Origin: Microbispora siamensis
Lineage (GTDB): Bacteria > Actinomycetota > Actinomycetes > Streptosporangiales > Streptosporangiaceae
DNA: 64,000 nucleotides
Reading direction: 5' to 3'
Assembly: GCF_016863095.1 (NCBI RefSeq)
Contig: NZ_BOOF01000006.1
Location: 159,092-223,091 of the forward strand
The notes under the pieces were generated by a model. That model saw only the letters and a list, made by a program, of their open reading frames with translations. It did no database searches and was not told the origin of the DNA. Position 1 is the stretch's first letter; the number at the start of each line of letters is the position of its first letter. The translations under genes and the position numbers were made by a program. Shown here in pieces: positions 15,300 through 24,912 of this stretch.

Positions 15300-17393
15300 G
15301 GTCATCCGGCGAACGAACTCCTCACGAAGATCGGCGAGAAGCGTCAGGCCGCTCTCCGTCTCGGCGTGCCAGAACTCCCAGCCGTTCAGCTTCCCGCCGC
15401 CGGTCGCAGCACCGGCGGCACCCGACGGACTGTCGAAGATCTCACCGTCAAGCTCGATTCTGCCCTCTGACGTGACGATGGCTGTCGTTTCCGTTCCCCG
15501 CTTGAGGTTCACGAGCCGGGCCCCGACATCGAGGAGTCCCTCATCGATCAGGTGCGAGAGGGTCGCGCCGAAGACCTCCGTGCGCTTGGGGGCGGGTCCC
15601 GGGTCGCCGGGCGCCGGATATTCGGGCTGGTACGAGGAATTGGCGAGTAATGCGAACGCGTCCCGCGTAACCTGCGCCATCAACCGGCGCCTCTCGGCGA
15701 GGAACGCCGGGTAGTCCATCTCCGTCCAGCCGTCGGGGAGGGCGTGCAGATAGGACTGCCGGGACAGTTCAGTGGCGGACAGACCCGCCTCGGCGACCTC
15801 CTCCGGCCAGTACGCGGACGGCGCCTTGTCGGAGATGGCGATGTTTGTGTGCCACTCCACGAGGGCCATGTTGGCGATCTGATTGATCTTGCCGGTGTCG
15901 GCCATCTTGAGGTTCTGACGCAGATGCTTGCGCGGGAACAGGTGGTGACGTTCGAGGCCCTTCTTCGCCGTGATCGCCGGGTCGAGCCGCGTACGGACGC
16001 CGATCCGCGACAATAGCGCGGGGGCGTCGTGGATGTTGAGGGCCGCGATGTAGGCCATGAGCGCCGGCGACTTCGACGCGGAGGTGGCCAGGTCGTTGGG
16101 GAGCCTGATGGTCCAGAAGTCGTTCGTCAACGTGTCGTTGATCGTCTTGTCGACCACCGCACAGAAACCCTCGGCGTCGCCGGGAGTCACGGCGTCGAGG
16201 AGGGCGAAGTCGCGTTCCGCCTGCGTCTCGAAGGATCCCGAGTAACGGCTCGTCATGTGCGCCATGAAGAACCACCGCGCGATGAGCTCGCGGAGACGGC
16301 GGATCGGCACCTGGTAATGCACCCTACCGAAGAGCCACATCGCGTAGCTGAAGAGGATGGCGTTGTCGCTAGTGATCATCTTGCTGCCCCGGAAACCGGC
16401 GCGTTCCAGGCAGAGAAGGAATTCCTGCCAGTGCGTGAGGTTCAGAACGTGCTTCTGCGCCTCTTCCAGCCGGGCGAACTGGGCCTGTCTGCCTTCCGGT
16501 GAAAGGTCTCCCGATGCCAGATCACGCCCGCGCAGCAGGGTGTAGACGTTCTTGAGCACCGCCCGCCGGAACGCGAGCGCGACGGTGACGCGGAGAAGCT
16601 GCGGCGGCTGGGGCTGGATGTACCAGTTGAAGGGGGATGCCGTATCGAGCTCCGGTTTCTTGCTCAGCCGGCTGAAGTCCTCCAACTCCCGGCGGCCCTT
16701 CTCCCAGAACACGCTCATCAGGGTCAGAATGAAGTCGGCCTGGTTGAGTGTGACGCCCTCGCTGTTGATGCGCACGAAGATCTCGGCCACCCGCTCCTCG
16801 TCGACCGACCGGGCGAGCTCCGTCACGTTGAACACGTAGTTGCTCAGTTCATGCACCCGGTGAAGGCGGTCCTCGATGCGGTCGCGCTCCTCGACGTCGA
16901 TCTCGCGGCGCGACTCAAGCCGGTGGAGGAACTCCCGGACCGTCTGTCGGATGTTGGGGGTCGTCCACATCACGCTGATGTCCGGGACGAACTCGGGGTC
17001 CTTCTCGATCGCCGCGTCGGTGACGGCGAACGTCTCGTCGGAGGGGCGGAAGGCGATCCGGATGCGGGTCTTCGTATAGTCCTCCCGCAGGACCTCCTTC
17101 CCCTCCATGACGGCGTAGAGCGAGGTGAGCCGCTGCTGGCCGTCGACGATGAGATAACGGGGCACCTTCCGGGCCGAGCCGATCTGCCGGGCGCCTGGAT
17201 CGGCGTCGGTCTCCCAGAACAGCAGGAACCCCACCGGGAACCCCTTGTACATGGAGTCGAACAGCGAGCGGACCTTCGTCGCCTGCCAGACGAAGGGCCG
17301 CTGGATGTCGGGCAGCGCGATATCCCCGTGATCGATGGCCTGAACGAGAAAGCTGACGGAATAAGTGGCGTTCCGATAGAGCACCACGGCCAT
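15291..17393 (-). CDS. DUF262-DUF1524 (GmrSD-like) nuclease fused to a RAMA domain
   Basis: The 700-residue protein has an N-terminal DUF262 domain (IALPDIQRPFVWQ at 25-37, YLIVDGQQRLTSLY with DGQQR at 84-88), and a DUF1524 His-Me/HNH-type region starting LERHHLFPRKHL (His pair near 483-484) with NMALVEWHTNIAISDK after it. Residues about 607-690 match the RAMA domain: HLIDEGLLDVGARLV, SPSGAAGAATGGG, LNGWEFWH. DUF262/DUF1524 pairs form type IV (GmrSD-type) restriction enzymes that cut modified DNA; RAMA domains are predicted readers of methylated DNA. The single chain suggests a modification-dependent nuclease. The start ATG has AGGTGA upstream. Confidence 0.85.
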   Translation of the reverse strand: MAVVLYRNATYSVSFLVQAIDHGDIALPDIQRPFVWQATKVRSLFDSMYKGFPVGFLLFWETDADPGARQIGSARKVPRYLIVDGQQRLTSLYAVMEGKEVLREDYTKTRIRIAFRPSDETFAVTDAAIEKDPEFVPDISVMWTTPNIRQTVREFLHRLESRREIDVEERDRIEDRLHRVHELSNYVFNVTELARSVDEERVAEIFVRINSEGVTLNQADFILTLMSVFWEKGRRELEDFSRLSKKPELDTASPFNWYIQPQPPQLLRVTVALAFRRAVLKNVYTLLRGRDLASGDLSPEGRQAQFARLEEAQKHVLNLTHWQEFLLCLERAGFRGSKMITSDNAILFSYAMWLFGRVHYQVPIRRLRELIARWFFMAHMTSRYSGSFETQAERDFALLDAVTPGDAEGFCAVVDKTINDTLTNDFWTIRLPNDLATSASKSPALMAYIAALNIHDAPALLSRIGVRTRLDPAITAKKGLERHHLFPRKHLRQNLKMADTGKINQIANMALVEWHTNIAISDKAPSAYWPEEVAEAGLSATELSRQSYLHALPDGWTEMDYPAFLAERRRLMAQVTRDAFALLANSSYQPEYPAPGDPGPAPKRTEVFGATLSHLIDEGLLDVGARLVNLKRGTETTAIVTSEGRIELDGEIFDSPSGAAGAATGGGKLNGWEFWHAETESGLTLLADLREEFVRRMTSN

Positions 17394-17501
17394 GATCACC
17401 TGCCTTCGAGACGACAAAACACGGTGATCATGACTCTAATTGGCGAACTCCTTACTCTGCCGTGACTGTCTCCGGACTGATCGCCTGGGACTCCAAGAAA
17501 A

Positions 17502-19199
17502 TCAGACCTCCGTGACGGCCAGGGAGCGGCCCGGTAGGTCGAGAACGTCGTCGGTCAGGCGGGCGGACTCGTCGGAGGCGAGCAGGATCCGCGACGCGGC
17601 CAGCCGTACGGGGACCGGGCCTTCGGCGAAGTTGGCGGCGATCCGCAGCGAGCCGCGTTCGATCACCAGGACGCGCCGCTCCTCGTCCACCTCGACCCGC
17701 ACCCGGTCGAGACGGGGATCGGTGAGATCGGGATGAGACTTGCGGAGCGCGAGCAGGTCGCGATACCAGCCCAGCAGCGAGGCGTGCTCGTCCTTGGCCA
17801 GCTCCTCCCAGTCGAGCTTGGAGCGCAGGAAGGTCGTCTCCTCGCCCGGCTCGGGGGCCTTCCAGTCGTAGCCGAAGCCCTCGAACTCCTTCCTGCGCCG
17901 TTCGCCCTCGCCCTCCGCCAGGTGCGGCTCGAAGTGGTCGGTGAAGAAGTAGAACGGGGTGGTCGCGCCCCACTCCTCGCCCATGAACAGCATCGGGGTG
18001 AACGGCGAGGTCAGCAGCAGCCCGGAGGCGAGGCGGAGCTGCTCGGGCCGCATGCGGTCGCCCTCGGGCCGGTTGCCGATCTGGTCGTGGTTCTGCGCGC
18101 AGCAGACGAACCGGTGCCCGGGAATCCCGGTCGCCGGCCTGCCGTGCGAGCGCCCCCGGAACGTCGAATAGGTGCCGTCGTGGAAGTAGCCGGACGTCAG
18201 CACCTTGGCCAGGGACGACAGGGTGGCGAAGTCGCCGTAGTAGGCGTTGGTCTCCCCGGTGACGTTCGCGTGGATGGCGTGGTGGACGTCGTCGTTCCAG
18301 CTCGCGTCCATGCCGAGGCCGCCGGCCTCGCGCGGGGTGACCATGCGGGGGTCGTTGAGGTCCGACTCGGCGATGAGCGTCAGCGGGCGGCCGACCGCGG
18401 CGGACAGCACGTCGACCTCGGCCGACAGCTCCTCGAGGAAGTGGACGGCGCGCTTGTCGTGCAGGGCGTGCACGGCGTCGAGGCGCAGCCCGTCGATGTG
18501 GTAGTCACGCAGCCACTGCAGGGCGTTCTCGATGAAGTAGCGCCGCACCTCGTCCGAGCCCGGCCCGTCCAGGTTGACCGCGTCGCCCCAGTAGGACCCC
18601 TTCGCGTCGTGGAAGTAGGGCCCGAACTTGGCGAGGTAGTTGCCCGAAGGCCCGAGGTGGTTGTAGACGACGTCGAGGATCACGCCGAGACCGGCCCGGT
18701 GGCAGGCGTCCACCAGGCTCTTGAGCCCGTCCGGCCCGCCGTACTCCTCGAAGACCGCGTACAGGTCGACGCCGTCGTACCCCCAGTTGCGACGGCCGGG
18801 GACGGGCGGGACCGGCATGATCTCGACGAAGTCGACGCCGAGGTCCACCAGGTGCTCCAGCCGGTCGGCCACTCCCCGGAAGGTGCCCTCGGGCGAGAAC
18901 GTGCCGACGTGCAGCTCGTAGATCACCCCGCCGCGCAGGTCGCGGCCGAGCCAGTCCTGGTCTCTCCAGGTGAACCTGTCGTGGTGGTAGACCCGGCTCG
19001 GGCCGTTCACCCCGTACGGCTGCCGCCGCGTCCGGGGGTCGGGGAACGGCCCGTCGCCGTCCACGAAGAAGGCGTAGTCGAGGTCGTGCTCGTCGCCGGG
19101 GGCGGTCCACCAGCCGCCCTCCCCCCGGGACATCATGTGCCGGGCGCCGCCGTACTCGACCTGGACCCGCACCGCCTCGGGCGCCCACACCTCGAACAT
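17502..19199 (-). CDS. treZ: Malto-oligosyltrehalose trehalohydrolase
   Basis: The 565-residue GH13 enzyme hydrolyses the alpha-1,4 bond next to the terminal trehalose of maltooligosyltrehalose, releasing trehalose. It has an N-terminal beta-sandwich domain (FEVWAPEAVRVQV), the GH13 barrel with VNHLGPSGNY-type substitution (VVYNHLGPSGNY), nucleophile segment DGLRLDAVHAL, acid/base segment LIAESDLND and transition-state segment QNHDQIGNR. I prefer the second of two close ATGs, which lies seven bases after GGGGGAG. It is the last gene of the treX-treY-treZ series, 22-29 bases after treY. Confidence 0.95.
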   Translation of the reverse strand: MFEVWAPEAVRVQVEYGGARHMMSRGEGGWWTAPGDEHDLDYAFFVDGDGPFPDPRTRRQPYGVNGPSRVYHHDRFTWRDQDWLGRDLRGGVIYELHVGTFSPEGTFRGVADRLEHLVDLGVDFVEIMPVPPVPGRRNWGYDGVDLYAVFEEYGGPDGLKSLVDACHRAGLGVILDVVYNHLGPSGNYLAKFGPYFHDAKGSYWGDAVNLDGPGSDEVRRYFIENALQWLRDYHIDGLRLDAVHALHDKRAVHFLEELSAEVDVLSAAVGRPLTLIAESDLNDPRMVTPREAGGLGMDASWNDDVHHAIHANVTGETNAYYGDFATLSSLAKVLTSGYFHDGTYSTFRGRSHGRPATGIPGHRFVCCAQNHDQIGNRPEGDRMRPEQLRLASGLLLTSPFTPMLFMGEEWGATTPFYFFTDHFEPHLAEGEGERRRKEFEGFGYDWKAPEPGEETTFLRSKLDWEELAKDEHASLLGWYRDLLALRKSHPDLTDPRLDRVRVEVDEERRVLVIERGSLRIAANFAEGPVPVRLAASRILLASDESARLTDDVLDLPGRSLAVTEV

Positions 19200-19227
19200 G
19201 CGCATCTCCCCCTATCGGACGAAGCCG

Positions 19228-21438
19228 TCAGCCTTCGAGAATCGCGACCGGGTACGCGGACAGCAGGTCGGCCATCCGCACCTCACCCGCGTGCTCGGCG
19301 CCGGTGAGCAGGTCGCGCCAGCGCCCCGGCGGCAGCGTGATCGTCTCACTCCCCCAGCCGCCCCTGCGCTCCAGCCCGACCGGCAGCCGGGTCGCGACCA
19401 CGACCGCGGCCGTCCCCTGCCCGGGAACGCCACGCGTGAACGCGATCGCGTGCTCCCCCGCCTCGACCGGCGCGTACGGCGCCTCGGGGTCGAGCCGCTG
19501 CCGCAGGCGGAGCGCGGCGGCGGTGACGCGGATCTTCTGGCCGTCCCAGCTGTCGTCGGGCTCGGCCAGCAGTCGGCGGCGCCGCTCGAAGTCCACCGGC
19601 CGCCGGTTGTCCGGGTCGACCAGCGAGAAGTCGGTGATCTCGTTGCCCTGGTAGACGTCCGGGATGCCCGGCATGAGGAGCTGGACGGCCTTCTGCGCCA
19701 GCGAGTTGACCCGGGCGTACCGGTCCACGACCTCGGTGAACGAGGCGACCGAGTAGCCGCAGGCGTCGATGGCCCGCCGGGCGAAGTCCCTGATCCCCTC
19801 CTCGTACGCCGGGTCGGGGTTCAGCCAGGAGATGGACGTCTTGGCCTCGCGCGCGGCCTTGAGCAGGTAGTCGGTGAAGCGGTCGAGGCCGATCGGCCAG
19901 GCCGCCATCAGCGACTGCCAGGCGAGGTAGTCGAGCTTGGGGTCGAACGACACGGCCGCCGTCCAGGAGTCGACGGCCATCGTCCACTCCTCGGGCATCT
20001 CCGACAGCACCGCGAGACGGGCGCGCACGTCCTCCGACCGCTTGGTGTCGTGGGTGGACAGCGTGGTCATCGTCCGCGGCGGCAGCCCGGCGCAGAACTC
20101 GTGGAACTCGGCGGGCGACACCCCGAACCTGTCGGGCTCCCCGCCCACCTCGTTGAGGCAGGCCAGCGGATACCAGCGGTAGAGCGCGGTGTCCTCCACC
20201 CCCTTGGCCATGACCGGCCCGCAGGTCTGCTGGAAGCGGGTGACCGCCTCGGGCGGGCCGTACAGGACGAGGTTGGCGGCCTTGGCCACCGCGTCGGGGT
20301 CGGTCCTGGTGGCCGCCAGCCCGGCCGCCTCCTGGATGATCGCCTCGGATTCGGCGGACGGCTGCTCGCCCGGGTTCACGTACGCCCGGTAGACGGGCAT
20401 CGCGGCCAGCAGTTCCACGACGGCGTCGCGCAGCTCCGGGTCGCCGAGATCGTCGGTCAGCCGGTCGACCTCCCCGCGGAAGAACAGGTCGATGACGTAC
20501 TTCTTGGAGTCGTGGCGCACGGTCTCGTAGTCGTCGCGTACGCCGGTGTGGCGGCCGAACGTCTCGATCAGCGCGTCGCGGCCGGCCGGGTCGACGAACA
20601 GCCGGGTGACCATGTTGAGCGCGTCGTACCCCGTGGTGCCGTCGCACGGCCAGTCGGCGGGCAGCCGTTCGCCGTCGATGAGGATCTTCTCCACCCACAG
20701 CGGGCCGGGCACGTGCGGGCGCAGCCACCGCAGGTAGCCGCGGGGGTCGGCCAGGCCGTCCGGGTGGTCGACGCGCAGCCCGTGGATCACGCCCTCGTCG
20801 ATGAGGCGGAAGGTGACGGCGTGAGTGGCCTCGAAGACCTCGGGGTCCTCCACACGCAGGCCCATCAGCGACGACACGTCGAAGAACCGCCGGTAGCCGG
20901 GGCTCTCGCGCCAGTGGGCCAGCCGGTAGTGCTGGGCCTCCAGCAGCTCCGGCAGCGGCAGGTGCTCGGTGCCCGGCCTGATCGGGAACGCGTGGTCGTG
21001 GTAGCGCAGCACCTGACCGTCCACGCCGTCGTCCACACGCAGCGCCTCGTCGGCGTCGTCGCCGAGCAGCGGGAGGGTGACCGGCCACTGGAAGTCGAAC
21101 CACCGGGAGGCCGGCGACCCCGGACCGTCCCGCAGCGCCGCCCACAGCTGGGCGTTGTCCGACTCCGGCACCGGCACGGTCATGTGGTTGGGCACGATGT
21201 CGGAGACCAGCGGCATGCCCTCGGCCGCCAGCGCCCGCAGGCCCTCCTCGCCGCCGAACTCCTCGCGTACGCGGCCGTGGTCGGTCACGTCGTACCCGTG
21301 CTGGGACTCCCGGCAGGCCTGGAGGATCGGCGACAGGTAGAGGTGGCCTGCCCCCAGGTCACGGAGGTATCCGACGAGGCTCGCGGCCTGGGCGAATCCG
21401 AAGTCGGGCGTCAGCTGCACCCGATAGGTAGAAGTCAC
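19228..21438 (-). CDS. treY: Malto-oligosyltrehalose synthase
   Basis: The 736-residue enzyme converts the reducing-end alpha-1,4 linkage of maltooligosaccharides to alpha-1,1. The start VTSTYRVQLTPDFGFAQA is typical; the GTG has AAAGGCGG upstream. Visible motifs are SDIVPNHM, GLRVDHPDGLADP (nucleophile Asp), LWVEKILIDGE (acid/base Glu), and STHDTKRSEDVRARL near the middle. The tail is family-typical (FERRRRLLAEPDDSWD). Longer in-frame sequence upstream lies between treX and treY and is not coding. It works with the trehalohydrolase downstream. Confidence 0.95.
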   Translation of the reverse strand: MTSTYRVQLTPDFGFAQAASLVGYLRDLGAGHLYLSPILQACRESQHGYDVTDHGRVREEFGGEEGLRALAAEGMPLVSDIVPNHMTVPVPESDNAQLWAALRDGPGSPASRWFDFQWPVTLPLLGDDADEALRVDDGVDGQVLRYHDHAFPIRPGTEHLPLPELLEAQHYRLAHWRESPGYRRFFDVSSLMGLRVEDPEVFEATHAVTFRLIDEGVIHGLRVDHPDGLADPRGYLRWLRPHVPGPLWVEKILIDGERLPADWPCDGTTGYDALNMVTRLFVDPAGRDALIETFGRHTGVRDDYETVRHDSKKYVIDLFFRGEVDRLTDDLGDPELRDAVVELLAAMPVYRAYVNPGEQPSAESEAIIQEAAGLAATRTDPDAVAKAANLVLYGPPEAVTRFQQTCGPVMAKGVEDTALYRWYPLACLNEVGGEPDRFGVSPAEFHEFCAGLPPRTMTTLSTHDTKRSEDVRARLAVLSEMPEEWTMAVDSWTAAVSFDPKLDYLAWQSLMAAWPIGLDRFTDYLLKAAREAKTSISWLNPDPAYEEGIRDFARRAIDACGYSVASFTEVVDRYARVNSLAQKAVQLLMPGIPDVYQGNEITDFSLVDPDNRRPVDFERRRRLLAEPDDSWDGQKIRVTAAALRLRQRLDPEAPYAPVEAGEHAIAFTRGVPGQGTAAVVVATRLPVGLERRGGWGSETITLPPGRWRDLLTGAEHAGEVRMADLLSAYPVAILEG

Positions 21439-21622
21439 CGAACCGCCTTTCGCAGCGCGTTTCCGGAGGTCGTGTTCATAGTGCACGTCACGAGCGCGCC
21501 CCGGCCAGCACCGCGACGGCCAGGAGAAGCGACGGACGGGAGGAGCGAGGGACGGGAACCCCTCTTGCCCGGTGCGACGCGGACTAACGCCGCATCGCAC
21601 TCTATTCGGGCATCGGTGCTGG

Positions 21623-23794
21623 TCAGGACCCCAGCACGGGCCCGACCCGGCGCAGCACCCGCACCGACCGGCCGCTCACGGGCACGGCCTCGCCGGCCCG
21701 GCACACGCGCGACTCGCTCAGCACCGGCATCGCCGTGTCCAGCTCGGTCGCCCACAGCTCGCCGTAGTCGTCGGGGATCGTGAATTTGATGACCTCGTGG
21801 TGGGCGTTGAACAGCAGCAGGAACGAGTCGTCGCGGATCCGCCGGCCGCGCCGGTCGGGCTCGGTGATGGCGTCGCCGTTCAGGAACACCGCCAGCGCCT
21901 TGGCGTAGCCGTTCGTCCAGTCGGCGTCGGCCATCTCGGTGCCGGACGGCGTGAGCCAGGCGATGTCGCTCAGCTCGTCGTGCGATCCGCGTACGGGCCG
22001 GCCGTAGAAGAAGCGGCGGCGGCGGAAGACCGGGTGGTCGCGGCGCAGCCGGGCCAGGCGCCGGGTGAAGTCGAGGAGCTGGCGCTTCTCCCTGGTTCCC
22101 GCGTCGTCCCCGGTGGCGGAGTTTCGGGCGCCGGCCTCGAGGATCGTGCCCCAGTCGACCCAGCTGATCTCGTTGTCCTGGCAGTAGGAGTTGTTGTTGC
22201 CCTGCTGGGTGCGGCCGATCTCGTCGCCGTGCGACAGCATCGGCACGCCCTGCGACAGGAACAGCGTGGCCAGGAAGTTGCGCTTCTGCCGCTCGCGGAG
22301 CTGGGCGACCGGGCCGGTGGCCGGGCCCTCCACCCCGCAGTTCCAGGAGCGGTTGTCGTCCGCGCCGTCGCGGTTGTCCTCGCCGTTGGCCTCGTTGTGC
22401 TTGTCGTTGTACGACACCAGGTCCTGAAGCGTGAAGCCGTCGTGGCAGGTGACGAAGTTGATCGACGCGGCGGGGCGGCGGCTGTCGTCCTGGTAGAGGT
22501 CGCTCGACCCGGTGAGGCGGCTGGCGAATTCCGGCAGCGCGGCGGGCTCGCCCCGCCACAGGTCGCGGATCGTGTCGCGGTAGCGGCCGTTCCACTCGGT
22601 CCAGCGGGCCGGGAAGTTGCCGACCTGGTAGCCGCCGGGTCCGACGTCCCACGGCTCGGCGATGAGCTTGACCTGCGACAGCACCGGGTCCTGCTGGACG
22701 AGGTCGAAGAACGCGCTCAGCCGGTCGACCTCGTGCAGCTCACGGGCGAGGGAGGCCGCGAGGTCGAAGCGGAAGCCGTCCACGTGCATGTCGCGCACCC
22801 AGTAGCGCAGCGAGTCCATGATCAGCTGCAGCGCGTGCGGGCTGCGCATCAGCAGGCTGTTGCCGGTGCCGGTGGTGTCCATGTAGTAGCGCCGGTCGTC
22901 CTCGACCAGCCGGTAGTAGTTGGCGTTGTCGATGCCGCGCATCGACAGGGTCGGGCCCAGGTGGTTGCCCTCCGCCGTGTGGTTGTAGACGACGTCGAGG
23001 ATCACCTCGATGCCCGCCTCGTGCAGGGCCTTCACCATCGCCTTGAACTCCAGCACCTGCCCGCCGCGCTGCCCGGAGCTGGAGTACGCGTTGTGCGGCG
23101 CGAAGAAGCCGATCGTGTTGTAGCCCCAGTAGTTGGACAGCCCCCGCTTCTCCAGCATGTGGTCGGTCACGAACTGGTGGACCGGCATGAGCTCGATCGC
23201 GGTGACGCCGAGCGAGGTGAGGTGGTCGATGATCTCGGGGTGGCCGAGCGCGGCGTACGTGCCCCGGATCCGCTCCGGGATCTTCGGGTGGCTGATCGTG
23301 AGGCCGCGCACGTGCGCCTCGTAGATCACCGTGTCGTGGTACGGCGTGGCCGGCGGCCGGTCGTGCCCCCAGCCGAAGAAGGGGTTGACGACGATCGACC
23401 TCGGCACGTACGGCGCCGAGTCGCTGTCGTCCCGGCTGTCCGGCTCGCCGAAGCGGTAGCCGTACACCGCCTGGTCCCAGCTGACCGAGCCCTCCACCGC
23501 CTTGGCGTACGGGTCGATCAGCAGCTTGTTGGGGTTGCAGCGCAGGCCGTCGCCGGGCGAGTAGGGCCCGTGGACGCGGTAGCCGTACCGCTGGCCCGGA
23601 CCCACCCCGGGCAGGTAGCAGTGCCAGACGAAGCCGTCCACCTCGCTCAGCGTGACGCGCTCCTCGTTGCCGTCGTCGTCGAACAGGCACAGCTCGACGC
23701 GCTCGGCCACCTCGGAGAAGAGCGCGAAGTTGGTGCCCGCGCCGTCGTACGTCGCCCCGAGCGGATAGGAATCCCCCGGCCAGATCTCCCTCAC
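21623..23794 (-). CDS. glgX: Glycogen debranching enzyme (GlgX/TreX)
   Basis: The 723-residue GH13 debranching enzyme starts with the CBM48-like domain (YPLGATYDGAGTNFALFSEVAERVELCLF) and continues with YNHTAEGNHLGPT, nucleophile DGFRFDLAASL, acid/base KLIAEPWDVGPGGYQVGNF and NFVTCHDGFTLQDLVSYN. It cleaves alpha-1,6 branches of glycogen and feeds linear maltooligosaccharides to TreY and TreZ. GTG with AGGAGG upstream is the start. The intergenic gap to treY is about 180 bases, so treYZ may also have a separate promoter. In actinomycetes the gene is called treX in this setting. Confidence 0.94.
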   Translation of the reverse strand: MREIWPGDSYPLGATYDGAGTNFALFSEVAERVELCLFDDDGNEERVTLSEVDGFVWHCYLPGVGPGQRYGYRVHGPYSPGDGLRCNPNKLLIDPYAKAVEGSVSWDQAVYGYRFGEPDSRDDSDSAPYVPRSIVVNPFFGWGHDRPPATPYHDTVIYEAHVRGLTISHPKIPERIRGTYAALGHPEIIDHLTSLGVTAIELMPVHQFVTDHMLEKRGLSNYWGYNTIGFFAPHNAYSSSGQRGGQVLEFKAMVKALHEAGIEVILDVVYNHTAEGNHLGPTLSMRGIDNANYYRLVEDDRRYYMDTTGTGNSLLMRSPHALQLIMDSLRYWVRDMHVDGFRFDLAASLARELHEVDRLSAFFDLVQQDPVLSQVKLIAEPWDVGPGGYQVGNFPARWTEWNGRYRDTIRDLWRGEPAALPEFASRLTGSSDLYQDDSRRPAASINFVTCHDGFTLQDLVSYNDKHNEANGEDNRDGADDNRSWNCGVEGPATGPVAQLRERQKRNFLATLFLSQGVPMLSHGDEIGRTQQGNNNSYCQDNEISWVDWGTILEAGARNSATGDDAGTREKRQLLDFTRRLARLRRDHPVFRRRRFFYGRPVRGSHDELSDIAWLTPSGTEMADADWTNGYAKALAVFLNGDAITEPDRRGRRIRDDSFLLLFNAHHEVIKFTIPDDYGELWATELDTAMPVLSESRVCRAGEAVPVSGRSVRVLRRVGPVLGS

Positions 23795-24109
23795 TGGACC
23801 TCCTCGCCCTCCGGCTCGGCGGTCACGCCGGGAAGGTCCCGGAGCCCACCGGCTCTATGGTCGCGCTCGCTCACGGTCCGGCCCCTCCCGGGAACCCCGC
23901 CTGCGAGATCGTGGTGCTGGATGTCGTTCACAAGACATCGTGCCTGCCCAGAAAAGGCTTCGACAGTCCCGCCACGTTAACTGCGTGTATGGCAACGGGT
24001 GGAACCGCCCATCAACGAGCAAAGCACCGGTGACCTGGACCGACTCTCCGCCTACGGAGGCGGGCGTCCGTCCCGCCCGTCACGGACCGCAGTCGTCCGC
24101 GCGGTTGAC
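23795..24109. promoter_or_regulatory. Promoter region of the trehalose operon
   Basis: This 315-base stretch has no convincing gene. GATGTC (23930-23935) and GACATC (23944-23949) form an inverted repeat around an 8-nt centre, the kind of spacing bound by dimeric regulators. It lies about 140 bases upstream of the glgX start. No clear -35/-10 pair stands out. Confidence 0.4.
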
Positions 24110-24856
24110 TCACCCGGGATCGGACCTGCCGGCGAGGCCGCGTACGGCGCCGATCACCCGGGCGACGCGGTCCCCGGTCGCGGTGGGCCCGTGAGCCGAG
24201 GCGATCGCGATGATCTCCATGGCCGCGAGCCGGTCGACGTGGCGGCCGAAGATCCGCGGGTCGAGCCAGCGGTGCCAGGGGCTGAGCCCGGCGCCGAAGG
24301 CGCGCACGGCCTCCAGGTAGTCCTCCATCGGGAGGTCACCCGCGTCCGCGGTCGCGACCGGCGTCCCGGCCCCGAAGCAGTCGGCCGCCCAGTAAACGCC
24401 GCTGCGGTCGTCGTACAGCCCTCGGGTCGCGGGCGCGTCGTAGAGCGGGGGCCGGACCGCGGTCAGCCGCCGGTCGCCCGCGTCGAACGACTCGTCGTCG
24501 GCGATCCGGCGTGTACGGCCCGGCGGCGGCACGAAGCCGCGCCCGGGACGCGGGGGCGAGCCGGTGACCAGCGTCGCGTCCGGGCACATCTCCAGGGCGA
24601 CCTCCAGGTTGCCCGCGTGGTCGGGGTCGTCGTGGCTCAGGAAGATCCAGCGCACGTCGCGCGGCTCCACGACGGAGAAGACGTCCTCGGTCCAGCGCTC
24701 GCGGTGCTCGGCCGCGCCGGTGTCCACGATCACCGGTTCGCGCCCGGTGATGACCATCGAGTTGACGTGCGCGTATCCCGCCGCCGCGGGTTCGATCACC
24801 GGGACGAGCACCACGTCGGGCGCGATCCGCCAGGGACCTGTCAGCTGTGTCTCCAT
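24110..24856 (-). CDS. MBL-fold metallo-hydrolase
   Basis: The 248-residue protein has the metallo-beta-lactamase fold: VNSMVITGREPVIVDTGAAEH leading to the metal site SHDDPDHAGNLEVAL (about residues 94-108), then a later DDRSGVYWAADCFG. The HDDPDH form, rather than HxHxDH, resembles the diiron-binding (ODP) subgroup. A final segment SAHGPTATGD holds the last ligand His. Members act on diverse esters or reactive oxygen species; this one is unassigned. It lies alone, separated from the HxlR gene by 56 bases. Confidence 0.85.
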   Translation of the reverse strand: METQLTGPWRIAPDVVLVPVIEPAAAGYAHVNSMVITGREPVIVDTGAAEHRERWTEDVFSVVEPRDVRWIFLSHDDPDHAGNLEVALEMCPDATLVTGSPPRPGRGFVPPPGRTRRIADDESFDAGDRRLTAVRPPLYDAPATRGLYDDRSGVYWAADCFGAGTPVATADAGDLPMEDYLEAVRAFGAGLSPWHRWLDPRIFGRHVDRLAAMEIIAIASAHGPTATGDRVARVIGAVRGLAGRSDPG

Positions 24857-24912
24857 GCCTCACAGGCTCGGCGGGCGGTCTTGTTCCGAACTTGGCGCGG
24901 GCTTGCCGGGGT

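Noticed and set aside
17733..23980. Three long plus-strand frames opposite the trehalose genes
   Set aside because: They are low-complexity Arg/Val/Gly translations antisense to TreX, TreY and TreZ, which have intact catalytic motifs.
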